A stretch of DNA of 64,000 nucleotides, from assembly GCA_934655875.1 (NCBI GenBank), contig CAKUHB010000006.1, positions 53,327 through 117,326 of the forward strand, in the 5' to 3' direction. The notes beneath the pieces were generated by a model. That model searched no databases. It was not told the DNA's origin and worked only from the letters and a program-made list of their open reading frames with translations. The DNA is from an uncultured Oscillospiraceae bacterium (GTDB lineage: Bacteria; Bacillota; Clostridia; Oscillospirales; Oscillospiraceae). Positions within the stretch are counted from its first letter, which is position 1, and every line of letters begins with the position of its first letter. The translations under genes were made by a program, and so were the position numbers. Below, piece after piece: positions 1 through 8,823 of the stretch.

Positions 1-917
1 TCTCCGACCGCGTGACCGTCCTGCGCAAGGGCAAATGCATCGGCACCGTAGAGACCGCGCATACGACGGCGGAGGAGCTTTCCGCCATGATGGTCGGCCG
101 GAACGTCAATTTCCACGTGGAAAAGGGCCCGCTGCACACGGGAGACGAGGTGCTCTCCGTCGAGCATCTGACGGTCGCGTCCAAGGTTCATAAGAACAAC
201 GCCGTCAAGGACATTTCGTTCAAGGTTCGTGCAGGCGAGATCGTCTGCATCGCCGGCATCGACGGCAATGGCCAGACCGAGCTTGTCTACGCGCTGACCG
301 GGCTGGAGCCTGCCGTGCACGGCAAGATCACACTCGAGGGTAAGGATATCACCCACGCGTCCATCCGCCAGCGCAGCACCATGGGCATGAGCCACATCCC
401 CGAGGACCGGCACAAGCACGGTCTCGTCCTTGACTATACGCTCGAGGACAATATGGTTCTGCAGCGCTATTTTGAGCCGGAGTTTACCGACAAGGCCGGC
501 TTCCTGCGCCGGAAAAACATCCGCGCGTACGCCGAACGGCTGATCGAGCAGTATGACGTCCGCTCCGGTCAGGGCCCGCTGACCCCGGCACGCAGCATGT
601 CCGGCGGCAACCAGCAGAAGGCGATCGTCGCGCGTGAGATCGACAAGGATCCCGAGCTGCTCGTTGCCGTGCAGCCGACCCGCGGTCTTGACGTCGGCGC
701 GATCGAATATATCCACAAGCAGCTCGTCGCCCAGCGCGACGCCGGCAAGGCCGTTCTGCTGGTCTCGCTGGAGCTGGACGAGGTCATGGACGTGCCGGAC
801 CGCATTCTCGTCATGTACGAGGGTGAGATCGTCGGCGAGCTGGACCCGAAGTCCACCACGCAGGAGGAGCTGGGTCTCTACATGGCCGGTGCCAAGAGAG
901 ATGAGGTGAAAGCATGA
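1..917 (+). CDS. Nucleoside (BMP-type) ABC transporter ATP-binding protein, 5' end outside the window
   Basis: This is the C-terminal part of a double-NBD ATPase of the NupO/YufO/RbsA type; the reading frame is already open at base 3. The visible residues start with the end of the first NBD (SDRVTVLRKGK) and then cover the second NBD: a Walker A-like GIDGNGQTE in which the usual Lys is Gln, the signature MSGGNQQKAI, and a Walker B region with QPTRGLDVGA. A degenerate Walker A in the second NBD is normal for this family. It should energise uptake of nucleosides through the two permeases that follow; its stop overlaps the next start by 4 bp. The substrate-binding BMP lipoprotein is probably upstream of the window. 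Family is certain, substrate is inferred from the downstream nucleoside enzymes. Confidence 0.9.
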   Translation, partial: SDRVTVLRKGKCIGTVETAHTTAEELSAMMVGRNVNFHVEKGPLHTGDEVLSVEHLTVASKVHKNNAVKDISFKVRAGEIVCIAGIDGNGQTELVYALTGLEPAVHGKITLEGKDITHASIRQRSTMGMSHIPEDRHKHGLVLDYTLEDNMVLQRYFEPEFTDKAGFLRRKNIRAYAERLIEQYDVRSGQGPLTPARSMSGGNQQKAIVAREIDKDPELLVAVQPTRGLDVGAIEYIHKQLVAQRDAGKAVLLVSLELDEVMDVPDRILVMYEGEIVGELDPKSTTQEELGLYMAGAKRDEVKA

Positions 918-2056
918 AGCAGAACAAGAACATTCTGAAAAATCCGGGCGTGCAGTCGCTTCTGACGTCGCTGCTGTGCATCCTGCTCGGCCTTTTCCTC
1001 GGCTATCTCGTGCTGCTGCTCATTAACCCCGCGGGCGCATGGGGCGCCATCACGAACGTCATGAAGAACTTCATGACCTATTCCAGCGGAAAAGCGCAGC
1101 TCAAATACCTCGGCAACACCCTCGTGCGGACGGCTCCGCTGCTTATGTGCTCGCTGAGCGTCCTGTTCGTCTACAAGGTCGGCCTGTTCAACATCGGCGC
1201 GGCCGGTCAGTATGTCGCAGGCGCATGCGCGTGTCTGTACGCGGCGTTGTACCTGCACTGGCACTGGCTGCCGTGCATGCTGCTGGCCATCGTGGCCGGC
1301 GCGCTGCTCGGCACGATCTCCGGGCTTCTCAAGAGCTATTTCAATGTCAGCGAGGTCATCTCCGGCATCATGCTCAACTGGATCGCACTCTATACGACCA
1401 ACATGCTCCTGACCAACGTCAAGGAGCCGACCAGCCCCTACACCTTCCAGCTCAAGGCTGAGGGCGCACAGGCCATCCTGCCCAGCATCAGTCTCTCGAA
1501 GCTTCTGAGCGGCAACCAGTACGTCACCATTGCCATCCCCATCGCCATCGTCTGTGCGATCGTCATTTGGGTCGTCCTGTCCAAGACGCTCTTCGGCTAT
1601 GAGCTGAAGGCCACCGGAAATAACCCCAACGCCGCCAAATACTGCGGCATGGCTGAAAAGCGCAACATCATCCTGACGCTCGCCATCGGCGGCGCGCTGG
1701 CAGGTCTGGGCGCTTCACTTCTGTACCAGACGGGCTATGAGCAGTGGCAGTGCACCTATTCCTCCGTCCCCTCCATGGGCTTCAACGGCATTGCCGCCGC
1801 CTTCCTCGGGGGACTCAGCCCGATCGGCTCGATCTTTGCGTCGTTCTTCATCCAGCATATCACCGCCGGCGGCGCGTATGTCGATAAGTCGCTGTACTGC
1901 TCGCAGATCTCCGATCTCATTTCCGCCATCATCATCTATCTGTGCAGCTTCGTTCTGTTCTTCAAGACGGCCATGAACGGCTGGATCGCCCGCCATGAGG
2001 AAAAGAAAGCGCACAAGGCGGCGCAGGCCGCCGGGAAAGGAGGCGAGCGGGCATGA
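914..2056 (+). CDS. Nucleoside-type ABC transporter permease (BPD_transp_2 family, NupP-like)
   Basis: A 380-residue polytopic membrane protein of the branched-chain amino acid/ribose/BMP permease family. It has a hydrophobic N-terminal segment (about residues 15-38), several more TM segments, and the family region FNIGAAGQYVAGA around residue 95. It forms the channel with the permease encoded next, powered by the ATPase before it. The ATG overlaps the previous stop by 4 bp and its own stop overlaps the next start, so all three are translationally coupled. The Lys/Ala-rich C-terminal tail is cytoplasmic. Nucleoside specificity is inferred from the phosphorylase and uridine kinase in the same operon. 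Confidence 0.9.
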   Translation: MKQNKNILKNPGVQSLLTSLLCILLGLFLGYLVLLLINPAGAWGAITNVMKNFMTYSSGKAQLKYLGNTLVRTAPLLMCSLSVLFVYKVGLFNIGAAGQYVAGACACLYAALYLHWHWLPCMLLAIVAGALLGTISGLLKSYFNVSEVISGIMLNWIALYTTNMLLTNVKEPTSPYTFQLKAEGAQAILPSISLSKLLSGNQYVTIAIPIAIVCAIVIWVVLSKTLFGYELKATGNNPNAAKYCGMAEKRNIILTLAIGGALAGLGASLLYQTGYEQWQCTYSSVPSMGFNGIAAAFLGGLSPIGSIFASFFIQHITAGGAYVDKSLYCSQISDLISAIIIYLCSFVLFFKTAMNGWIARHEEKKAHKAAQAAGKGGERA

Positions 2057-2994
2057 CCCTTCTGCTGCAATATACGCTTCTGTTCGCGTCCGTCCTTCTG
2101 CTCGTGGCGCTGGGCGGCTGTTTCTCGGAGCATTCCGGCGTCATCAACCTCGGCCTTGAGGGCATCATGGTCATCGGCGCGCTGGCCGGCGCGCTCACCA
2201 TGCGCTATCTGCCGGCAGGCACGCCCAACATCGTGATGATCCTGCTCGTCATTCTCGCGAGCATCGCGGGCGGCATGCTCTATTCCGCGCTGCTGGCCGT
2301 CTCCGCCATCAACTGCAAGGCGGATCAGACCATCGTCGGCACCGCCATGAACATCCTCGGCACTGCCGCCGCGACGGTCATCGTCAAGGCCATCAACACC
2401 GCTGCCAACCCCAACGACGTCTCCTCCACCATCCAGTACGTCGAGCCGAAAAAGGCGTTCCTCGTGAACATCGGCTCGTTTGAGTTCAACTGGTTCATGG
2501 TCGTGGCTGTCATTGCGCTGGTGATCTCCTATATCACGCTCTATAAGACGCGCTTCGGCCTGCGCCTGATGGCCTGCGGCGAGCATCCGCAGGCGGCGGC
2601 CAGCGTCGGCATCAATGTCTACAAGATGCGCTGGGCCGGCGTTCTGATCTCCGGTCTGCTCGGCGGTCTGGGCGGCATCGTGTATATCACCTGCGGCGTC
2701 AGCGAGTGGAAATTTGAATACGGCGTGGCGGGCTTCGGCTTCCTGTCCCTCGCCGTTATGATCTTCGGCCAGTGGAAGCCGACGCGCATCGCGCTGGCGG
2801 CTTTGCTGTTTGGCCTGTTCCGTGCGCTGTCCAACGTCTACTTTGGCTTTGGCTTCCTTGTCAGTCTCAACATCCCCAGCGGCGTATACAACATGCTGCC
2901 GTACATCATCTCGCTGATCGTCCTTGCCTTCACGTCGAAAAATTCCCGCGCACCGAAGGCCGAGGGCATCCCCTACGATAAGGGCCAGCGATAA
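2053..2994 (+). CDS. Nucleoside-type ABC transporter permease (NupQ-like)
   Basis: A 313-residue second permease of the BMP-type importer. It has the typical N-terminal FSEHSGVINLGLEGIM segment near residue 24 (the coupling region shared by this permease family) and a glycine-rich SGLLGGLGGIVYITCG segment near residue 200. About 8-10 TM segments alternate with short loops. It starts 4 bp inside the preceding permease, which fixes the start. It is expected to pair with that permease as a heterodimer. Downstream, a 72-bp gap with a 10-bp hairpin separates it from the phosphorylase gene. Confidence 0.9.
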   Translation: MTLLLQYTLLFASVLLLVALGGCFSEHSGVINLGLEGIMVIGALAGALTMRYLPAGTPNIVMILLVILASIAGGMLYSALLAVSAINCKADQTIVGTAMNILGTAAATVIVKAINTAANPNDVSSTIQYVEPKKAFLVNIGSFEFNWFMVVAVIALVISYITLYKTRFGLRLMACGEHPQAAASVGINVYKMRWAGVLISGLLGGLGGIVYITCGVSEWKFEYGVAGFGFLSLAVMIFGQWKPTRIALAALLFGLFRALSNVYFGFGFLVSLNIPSGVYNMLPYIISLIVLAFTSKNSRAPKAEGIPYDKGQR

Positions 2995-3006
2995 CTGCAA
3001 GTTTGT

Positions 3007-3035
3007 CTCCGGCAAGCCCTATGGACTTGCCGGAG
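3007..3035 (+). other. Intercistronic stem-loop before the phosphorylase gene
   Basis: Perfect 10-bp inverted repeat CTCCGGCAAG / CTTGCCGGAG with a 9-nt loop. No T-tract follows, so it is unlikely to be a full terminator. It may protect the upstream transporter mRNA or pause transcription between the transport and catabolic halves of the operon. Confidence 0.45.
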
Positions 3036-3066
3036 CCTTCATTTCACATTCAGGAGGTTTTTTTCC

Positions 3067-4371
3067 ATGCGAATGGTCGATCTCATTGAAAAAAAGCGTG
3101 ATGGCGGCGTCCTGACCGACGACGAGATCCGCTTTATCATTCAGGGCTTCACCGACGGCTCCATTCCGGACTATCAGATGTCCGCTTTCGCCATGACCGT
3201 GTTCTACAAGGGCATGACCGACCACGAGACTGCCGTTCTGACCGACGCCATGATGCATTCCGGCGACACCGTCGATCTCAGCCACTTCGGCGACAAGTCC
3301 GTCGACAAGCACTCCACCGGCGGCGTCGGCGATAAGACGACGCTCATCGTTGCGCCGATCGTCTCCTCGCTCGGCGGCAAGATGGCCAAAATGTCCGGCC
3401 GCGGGCTCGGCCATACGGGCGGCACGGTCGACAAGCTCGAATCTATTCCCGGCTACCAGACCACGCTCTCGGCTGAAGCGTTCATGCAGCAGGTCGAGGA
3501 TGTCGGCGTGGCCGTCATCGGCCAGTCTGGCAATCTGACGCCCGCCGACAAAAAGCTCTACGCCCTGCGTGACGTCACGGCGACGATCGACTCTCTGCCG
3601 CTCATCACCTCGTCTATCATGTCCAAAAAGCTCGCAGCCGGCGCGCATTCGATCGTGCTGGACGTCAAGATCGGCTCTGGCGCATTCATGAAGACGCTGG
3701 AGGACGGCAGAAGGCTCGCCGAGAGCATGGTGCGTATCGGCCGCGCCTGCGGACGGAATGTGGTCGCCGTCATGTCCAACATGGATATTCCGCTCGGCTT
3801 CTACATCGGCAACGCCCTTGAGGTGCGCGAAGCGGTCGAGGTCCTGCAGGGACATGGCTGCCCGGATCTGACCGGCGTTTGCGTTACGCTGGCGGCCAAT
3901 ATGCTGCATCTGTGCAACGGCTGGCCCATCGAGGAAGCTACAAAGCAGGCGCAGGACGCCATCTCCTCCGGCCGGGCCTTCGCGCAGATGAAGCGCTGGA
4001 TCGCCGCGCAGGGCGGCGATGCGCGCGTGCTGGACGACGTGAGCCTTCTGCCGCAGGCGTCCGTCCAATACGAGCTGAAAGCGCCGCAGAGCGGATACCT
4101 GCTGCACATGGACGCGCAGAAGATCGGCGAGAGCTCCGCGATCCTCGGTGCAGGCCGCAAGACGAAGGACGACGTGATCGACTTTGCCGCAGGCATCGTC
4201 CTGAAGGAAAAGACCGGTGCGAGGATCGAAAAGGGCCAGACGCTTGCCGTTCTGCACACGAACCGGCCCGAGACGCTTCCGGACGCCGAGCGCGTCTTTC
4301 TGGAGGCGCTCCGCTGGGGCGAAACCGCTCCGGCTGCGCAGCCGCTCATTTACGGGATCGTAACAGAATAA
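3067..4371 (+). CDS. pdp: Pyrimidine-nucleoside (thymidine/uridine) phosphorylase
   Basis: A 434-residue enzyme that splits pyrimidine nucleosides with phosphate into base and (deoxy)ribose-1-phosphate in the cytoplasm. The thymidine/pyrimidine phosphorylase signature is at residues 114-134 (SGRGLGHTGGTVDKLESIPG), with the phosphate-site KHSTGGVGDK at about residue 80 and SIMSKKLAAG at about 185. Length is normal for the family (430-440). RBS AGGAGG lies upstream of ATG 3067. It lies between the nucleoside importer and uridine kinase, giving import, phosphorolysis and salvage in one operon. DeoA and Pdp cannot be told apart by eye; Pdp is the usual Firmicutes form. Confidence 0.92.
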   Translation: MRMVDLIEKKRDGGVLTDDEIRFIIQGFTDGSIPDYQMSAFAMTVFYKGMTDHETAVLTDAMMHSGDTVDLSHFGDKSVDKHSTGGVGDKTTLIVAPIVSSLGGKMAKMSGRGLGHTGGTVDKLESIPGYQTTLSAEAFMQQVEDVGVAVIGQSGNLTPADKKLYALRDVTATIDSLPLITSSIMSKKLAAGAHSIVLDVKIGSGAFMKTLEDGRRLAESMVRIGRACGRNVVAVMSNMDIPLGFYIGNALEVREAVEVLQGHGCPDLTGVCVTLAANMLHLCNGWPIEEATKQAQDAISSGRAFAQMKRWIAAQGGDARVLDDVSLLPQASVQYELKAPQSGYLLHMDAQKIGESSAILGAGRKTKDDVIDFAAGIVLKEKTGARIEKGQTLAVLHTNRPETLPDAERVFLEALRWGETAPAAQPLIYGIVTE

Positions 4372-4386
4372 AGAGGAGATAGAGAT

Positions 4387-5013
4387 ATGTCAGATGTGAT
4401 CGTCATTGGTGTCGCCGGCGGAACCGGCAGCGGAAAAACGACGCTTGTCAAGGCGCTCATGAATCGCTTCGGCGATAATATCAGCGTGCTCAGCCATGAT
4501 AACTACTACAAGCGGCACGACGAAATGAGCTATGAGGAGCGCACCCACCTCAACTACGACTGCCCGGACGCATTCGACACCGATATGATGATCGAGCATC
4601 TGCGCCTGCTGAAATCCGGTCAGGCGATCGACTGCCCCACCTATGACTATACCATCCACAACCGCGCAGACGAGGTTCTGCACATCGAGCCGCGGAAGGT
4701 CATCGTGGTCGAGGGCATCATGATCTTTGTGGACAAGACGCTCTGCGATGAAATGAACATCCGCATCTTTGTCGACGCCGACGCCGACGTGCGTCTGTGC
4801 CGCCGTATCCGCCGCGATGTCAAAAAGCGCGGCCGCAGCATCGACTCCGTCATTGAGCAGTATCTGACGACCGTCAAGCCCATGCACGAGCTTTATGTGG
4901 AGCCGAGCAAGAAGAACGCCAACATCATCGTCCCCGAGGGCGGAAAAAATCTCATCGCGCTCGAAATGATCGTCAACCGCATCCAGCGCCATATCGACGG
5001 CGCAGCCGTCTGA
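4387..5013 (+). CDS. udk: Uridine kinase
   Basis: A 208-residue cytoplasmic kinase that phosphorylates uridine and cytidine to UMP/CMP. The P-loop GVAGGTGSGKTTL is at residues 8-20, the lid/substrate region HDNYYKRHDEMSYEER follows at about 38, then YDCPDAFD and YDYTIHNR, all typical of Udk. Length is standard. It starts 15 bp after the phosphorylase stop with a GAGGAG site and is followed by a strong terminator, so it closes the nucleoside operon. Confidence 0.95.
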   Translation: MSDVIVIGVAGGTGSGKTTLVKALMNRFGDNISVLSHDNYYKRHDEMSYEERTHLNYDCPDAFDTDMMIEHLRLLKSGQAIDCPTYDYTIHNRADEVLHIEPRKVIVVEGIMIFVDKTLCDEMNIRIFVDADADVRLCRRIRRDVKKRGRSIDSVIEQYLTTVKPMHELYVEPSKKNANIIVPEGGKNLIALEMIVNRIQRHIDGAAV

Positions 5014-5029
5014 AGCTCCATACAACAAG

Positions 5030-5060
5030 CGGGCCGCCCAGCCGGGCGGCCCGTGTTTTA
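5030..5060 (+). terminator. Rho-independent terminator of the nucleoside operon
   Basis: 10-bp GC stem CGGGCCGCCC / GGGCGGCCCG with a 4-nt loop, followed by TGTTTTA. It lies between the convergent udk and carD-like genes. Confidence 0.8.
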
Positions 5061-5069
5061 TGTATCTGT

Positions 5070-5570
5070 CTATTCTTCCAGCGTTTTTTTCAAATTCTCC
5101 TTCACCTGTGCCGGGGAGATGCCGAGGACGAAGCCAAATTCGCCGTAGAGCAGCTCCTCCGCCAGCTTCCAGCTGCGCAGCTCGGTCGAGCTGACGGTCC
5201 GGCGGATGGCGGCAAGCTGCTTCTGCCGCCGGTGGAGCGTCCTGCACAGGCGCAGGAGCTTGACGCAGTCATGCTCCGCCAGGATCCCGCGGTAGTATTC
5301 TCCGGCGGCGCGGCTGTCCGCTGGGATATCCTCCAGCGGCTCCATCTGCTGCAGGCGCGGAAGAAGGCCGTCCAGCTCCGCCCGCGTCAGAACCGGGCGC
5401 ATGACCGCTTTTCCGTCGACCGGCGTATAGATCGTGCCGCCGTGGTAATACGGGCGGAGCCGGTAATAGTCCCGGTTTTTATCCAATCCGGAAACCTTCA
5501 GCCGTCCCGCTTCCTCAACCTCGCATACGCCTTCCACTCCGTAAATGATATATTCACCAACTGAAAACAT
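5070..5570 (-). CDS. CarD-family transcriptional regulator
   Basis: A 166-residue protein with an N-terminal CarD/CdnL/TRCF RNA polymerase-interaction domain (MFSVGEYIIYGVEGVCEV, residues 1-18, through YYRLRPYYHGGTIYTPVD) and a helical C-terminal DNA-binding half. Members bind the RNAP beta subunit and stabilise open complexes. Length fits the family. RBS AAGGAGGAAGG precedes ATG 5570, and a TGG-extended -10 (TATACT, minus strand 5622-5617) lies about 50 bp upstream, so it is probably transcribed on its own. The role at particular promoters cannot be read from the sequence. Confidence 0.88.
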   Translation of the reverse strand: MFSVGEYIIYGVEGVCEVEEAGRLKVSGLDKNRDYYRLRPYYHGGTIYTPVDGKAVMRPVLTRAELDGLLPRLQQMEPLEDIPADSRAAGEYYRGILAEHDCVKLLRLCRTLHRRQKQLAAIRRTVSSTELRSWKLAEELLYGEFGFVLGISPAQVKENLKKTLEE

Positions 5571-5667
5571 AGCCTTCCTCCTTCTTTTCTGAATAAACGC
5601 AACTTCTTACAAGTACAGTATACCAGATTTCCGAAGAAAAGTGTAAGTGGTTTTTCGAATTTTCTGC

Positions 5668-5699
5668 AAAAAAATTCAGCGGCAGATATCTGCCGCTGA
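5668..5699 (-). terminator. Terminator after murI
   Basis: A 24-nt perfect palindrome at 5676-5699, arms TCAGCGGCAG and CTGCCGCTGA around ATAT, followed on the minus strand by ATTTTTTT. It ends the murI transcript before the CarD promoter. Confidence 0.85.
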
Positions 5700-5707
5700 T
5701 GCTCTTT

Positions 5708-6490
5708 TCACACTTCGCGATACTGAAATAACGCCCGGCTGAGCGCCAGGATCTCCGGCTCGTCGAGAGAGTTCTGAAACTCCACCGTGCCGGGGGTCTC
5801 TGCTGTCCGGAGCATACCCTGCTCCTGCAATTTTCTTTGCAGCTGCATCGCAACGCCGTGGCTGCCGTCCATAATTTCCGGCTGCCGCCCGACGAGCTTC
5901 CGGATCGCGCCCGTCAGAAACGGATAATGCGTGCAGCCGAGCACGATCGCGTCGACCGGAACCTTGAGATACGGCTCCAGCCGGTCAAACAGATAGTTCT
6001 CGACCTCCGGCCCGCGCAGCATGCCGCGCTCGACAAACTCCATGAGCCCCCCGCACGGCAGGGCGATGATCTCCGCCTGCGCGTCATACTGGCGCTTGAG
6101 CGCCTGAAATTTCTCCTGCTTGATGGTCATGGGCGTCGCCATCACCAAAATCCTGCCGCCGGGATACTTTTCCACCGCGGGCTTCAGCGCCGGCTCCGTG
6201 CCGATCACGGGGATCTCGGGATACTGCTCGCGCAGCATGCCGATGGCCGCGGACGTCGCCGTATTGCAGGCGATGACCAGCGCTTTCGCGCCGCCTTCGA
6301 TCAGCCGCCTGATCGCCGCGTCGACCAGCGCGCGGATCTCCTGTTCGGATTTGACGCCGTAGGGCGCGTGCAGGGAATCCCCGTAGTACAGGTAATTCTC
6401 CTGCGGCAGCAGCCGCACCGTCTCGCGCAGGACGCTGATCCCGCCAAGTCCGGAGTCAAAAAAAGCAATTGGCCGATCCTGCTTCTGCAT
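5708..6490 (-). CDS. murI: Glutamate racemase
   Basis: A 260-residue cytoplasmic, cofactor-independent enzyme that makes D-glutamate for peptidoglycan. N-terminal IAFFDSGLGGISVL is the family signature. The two catalytic cysteines are in VIACNTATSAA (about residue 75) and VLGCTHYPF (about residue 183). Length is typical. RBS AAGGAGGG lies before ATG 6490. It is followed by a perfect palindromic terminator and preceded 19 bp upstream by the deoxynucleoside kinase, so the two are probably cotranscribed. Confidence 0.95.
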   Translation of the reverse strand: MQKQDRPIAFFDSGLGGISVLRETVRLLPQENYLYYGDSLHAPYGVKSEQEIRALVDAAIRRLIEGGAKALVIACNTATSAAIGMLREQYPEIPVIGTEPALKPAVEKYPGGRILVMATPMTIKQEKFQALKRQYDAQAEIIALPCGGLMEFVERGMLRGPEVENYLFDRLEPYLKVPVDAIVLGCTHYPFLTGAIRKLVGRQPEIMDGSHGVAMQLQRKLQEQGMLRTAETPGTVEFQNSLDEPEILALSRALFQYREV

Positions 6491-6509
6491 GCAGCGTCCC
6501 TCCTTCCCG

Positions 6510-7103
6510 TCAGGTCTCCAAAAACCGCACGATCTGCGCCAGATCGTATTCTCCGCTGTCCATATCGATGCGCAGCGTCCGCTCCGGCGGGAGCGTCTGC
6601 GCCCATTTGTCGTACAGCTCCTTCAGCTCGTATACATACATGAGATCCAGATCGTCCTCATAGTCCCGGCCGCGCTGGTGCATGTGCTCGATGATCGTGC
6701 TGACCGAGCAGTCGAGATAGAGATACTTGTCGATCTCCGGCATCAGGGATGCAATGCCGTTTGCCAGCTTGCAGAGCGTTGCGTATTCGTCCTGCGTCAG
6801 ATCCTGCTGGTTCCGGCGGTACTCCGCGATGACCAGATTCTCCAGAAATGCGCGGTCAAAAAAGAAAAACTCCGTATTGCCGACCTCCGGCCGCCATGTC
6901 TCATCGTCAAAATAGAGCGACAGAAAGCTCACCTGCGAGTGGAATGACCACCGTTTGGAATCGGAATAATAGTCGTTGATGAACGGATTGTCCTGCGGCC
7001 GCTCCTCGTGGAACGATGCCCGCGGCCCCAGATACCGGGTCAGCCGCTGTAAAAGCGTCGTCTTTCCGGCGCCGACCGTGCCGCAGATCGCGATATATTT
7101 CAT
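6510..7103 (-). CDS. Deoxynucleoside kinase family protein
   Basis: A 197-residue P-loop kinase of the dNK/dGK-dAK family. Residues 1-20 carry MKYIAICGTVGAGKTTLL (Walker A GTVGAGKT). FFFDRAFLENLVI near residue 80 resembles the dNK ERS/DR substrate region, and the lid-like RGRDYEDDLDLMYV lies near 145. It should phosphorylate deoxyribonucleosides for dNTP salvage in the cytoplasm; base preference is not readable. A promoter is present upstream at 7140-7168. It sits in front of murI with a 19-bp gap. Confidence 0.85.
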   Translation of the reverse strand: MKYIAICGTVGAGKTTLLQRLTRYLGPRASFHEERPQDNPFINDYYSDSKRWSFHSQVSFLSLYFDDETWRPEVGNTEFFFFDRAFLENLVIAEYRRNQQDLTQDEYATLCKLANGIASLMPEIDKYLYLDCSVSTIIEHMHQRGRDYEDDLDLMYVYELKELYDKWAQTLPPERTLRIDMDSGEYDLAQIVRFLET

Positions 7104-7139
7104 GACCGGCGCCCCCTTGCCCGTAAAAAATACGGTCTT

Positions 7140-7168
7140 ATTCTACCGCATACACGCCGCGCGCGCAA
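7140..7168 (-). promoter_or_regulatory. Sigma-A promoter for the deoxynucleoside kinase-murI unit
   Basis: On the minus strand, -35 TTGCGC (7168-7163), a 17-bp spacer, and -10 TAGAAT (7145-7140). It is about 37 bp upstream of the kinase start. Confidence 0.6.
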
Positions 7169-7177
7169 GACGCAAAA

Positions 7178-7208
7178 CTGCCGAAAAAGGCATGGCCTTT
7201 TTCGGCAG
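7178..7208 (-). terminator. Terminator of the ABC exporter operon
   Basis: 14-bp stem CTGCCGAAAAAGGC / GCCTTTTTCGGCAG with a 3-nt loop, just past the permease stop on the minus strand and followed by TTTTG. It is A/T-rich in the arms and may also act on the other strand. Confidence 0.7.
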
Positions 7209-7224
7209 CTTGAAAATGATGGAT

Positions 7225-8823
7225 TCAGCGGAGCGATTCAAAGCGCTTCGCGCCGCGCGTCATGAGCCAGCGCCCGCTCAGCGCGTACAAAATCGCGAGG
7301 AGCGCCAGCACCAGCGCCAGGAATACCGGCGTGGTCAGCACGCTCGCCAGCAGCGCGAAATATACCGCGCCGACCGCCAGCACAAAGCCCCACACGATCA
7401 GCATCGTGAGCACCACGCCCGCGCCCTGCTTGACCGCCTGCGTCTCATTGATCCAGTCGAGATTGCAGTGGCGCAGATCCTCCATCAGGCCAATATCGGC
7501 GCTTAACAGCACGAACAGCAGCTGGCAGGCCAGCAGCAGGATCACTTCCACCGCCGGAAGCCCCAGCACCAGCGCGCACACCAGCATCATCAAAAGCGCA
7601 GGGCCGGCTGACAGGCTGTTGGAGAGGTTCAGCTTGGCCCGCAGGACCTTTTTCGTCGGGACCGGCATGGAACGCACGATCCAGTAGCTCTTGCCCTCCA
7701 GCGAGACGGAGGAGGCCGTGAAGAACACCATGCCGGAGACCAGCATCCCCGCCAGCAGCAGGATCGGCGCGAGCGCCTGCTTCAAAGCGGGCATCACCTG
7801 AAAAACTGTCAGGAGCTCCTGCCGCTTGACGACGGCCAGCACCGCCAGTGCCAGCTCAAACACCAGCCCGAGGCCTGCGTTCAGCATATAGCCCGAGCTG
7901 CTGGTCAGCCGGGCCAGCTCCCGCCGGTAGAGCGCCGCATCCTGCGACGAGGCGTGCATGGCCTTTTTCTCATATCTGACCCGGATCTGCCCGCGGTTGG
8001 TCGTGACGATGCGGATAAAGCTGCGCGCGAGCAGCACATAGGCCAGCACGAACGGCAGAACCGTCCACAAAAGCGTCAGGCCGAGGCCCGCAAGGCTGCC
8101 GTCTGCCGCAGCCTGTCCCAGCCACACGAGCGGCGCCGCCGCGCTGAGCACACCCGCAATCGCCTGCCCGTTGGCGGCCAGCGTGGTCACGTAGGCGTTC
8201 ATGCGGAAGCAGAACACGAAATACGCCAGCAAAAACACGACCGACAGCACCATCGTCACGACCGTCGTATTGCGCATATGGCTGGTAATGAGCGAGATGA
8301 GCCACGCGAACAGGCAGCTCACCGCCAGCGAGAACAGCGGCAGCGCCAGCACGATCAAAACAAACGACAGAACGCCCGCGCCGCTCACGCTGCCGTACCG
8401 CAGCCACGCCACGAGAACCGGCAGCGCCACGACAAGCTCAAACACGAAATTCATGACGAGAAGCGCTGCCATGCGGCTGAGCAGGATCAGGCCGGGCTTC
8501 ACCGGCATGGACAGCAGCAGCTCGTTGTCCTTCGCTTCAAACAGCTGGGATTTTGCCGAAAACACACTGCCGATGAACATGAGCGCAAAGGCCATGATGG
8601 CGAACATCGCAAAATACAGCCAGCCCAGTCCAAGCGGGAAAAACGCGGCGGCAAGCTGGGAAAACGAGGTATAGAACAGGAAGGTAAACGCGCAGAAGCA
8701 GTACAGCATCAGAAGCGCATAGCCCGCGGCCTTGCCCTTCGTCTGCGTCTTCCGCTTCCTGTTCTGTCCGGTGAACGCGGCGAGCAGCGCCGCCAGCCGG
8801 ACACGGAGCAGTGTTTTAAGCAT
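7225..8823 (-). CDS. ABC-2 type exporter permease
   Basis: A 532-residue integral membrane protein encoded directly after an ABC ATPase. The start MLKTLLRVRLAALLAAF at 8823 overlaps the ATPase stop by 8 bp; an upstream open frame is only a shadow of the ATPase gene. Many hydrophobic segments are visible (roughly 45-65, 70-100, 120-150, 170-215, 240-290 and a second half of similar layout), about 12-14 TM in total. A short cytoplasmic loop contains RGQIRVRYEKKAMHA. Its size and partner resemble two-component ABC exporters of Firmicutes whose substrate is unknown. It is followed by a hairpin terminator. Confidence 0.8.
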   Translation of the reverse strand: MLKTLLRVRLAALLAAFTGQNRKRKTQTKGKAAGYALLMLYCFCAFTFLFYTSFSQLAAAFFPLGLGWLYFAMFAIMAFALMFIGSVFSAKSQLFEAKDNELLLSMPVKPGLILLSRMAALLVMNFVFELVVALPVLVAWLRYGSVSGAGVLSFVLIVLALPLFSLAVSCLFAWLISLITSHMRNTTVVTMVLSVVFLLAYFVFCFRMNAYVTTLAANGQAIAGVLSAAAPLVWLGQAAADGSLAGLGLTLLWTVLPFVLAYVLLARSFIRIVTTNRGQIRVRYEKKAMHASSQDAALYRRELARLTSSSGYMLNAGLGLVFELALAVLAVVKRQELLTVFQVMPALKQALAPILLLAGMLVSGMVFFTASSVSLEGKSYWIVRSMPVPTKKVLRAKLNLSNSLSAGPALLMMLVCALVLGLPAVEVILLLACQLLFVLLSADIGLMEDLRHCNLDWINETQAVKQGAGVVLTMLIVWGFVLAVGAVYFALLASVLTTPVFLALVLALLAILYALSGRWLMTRGAKRFESLR

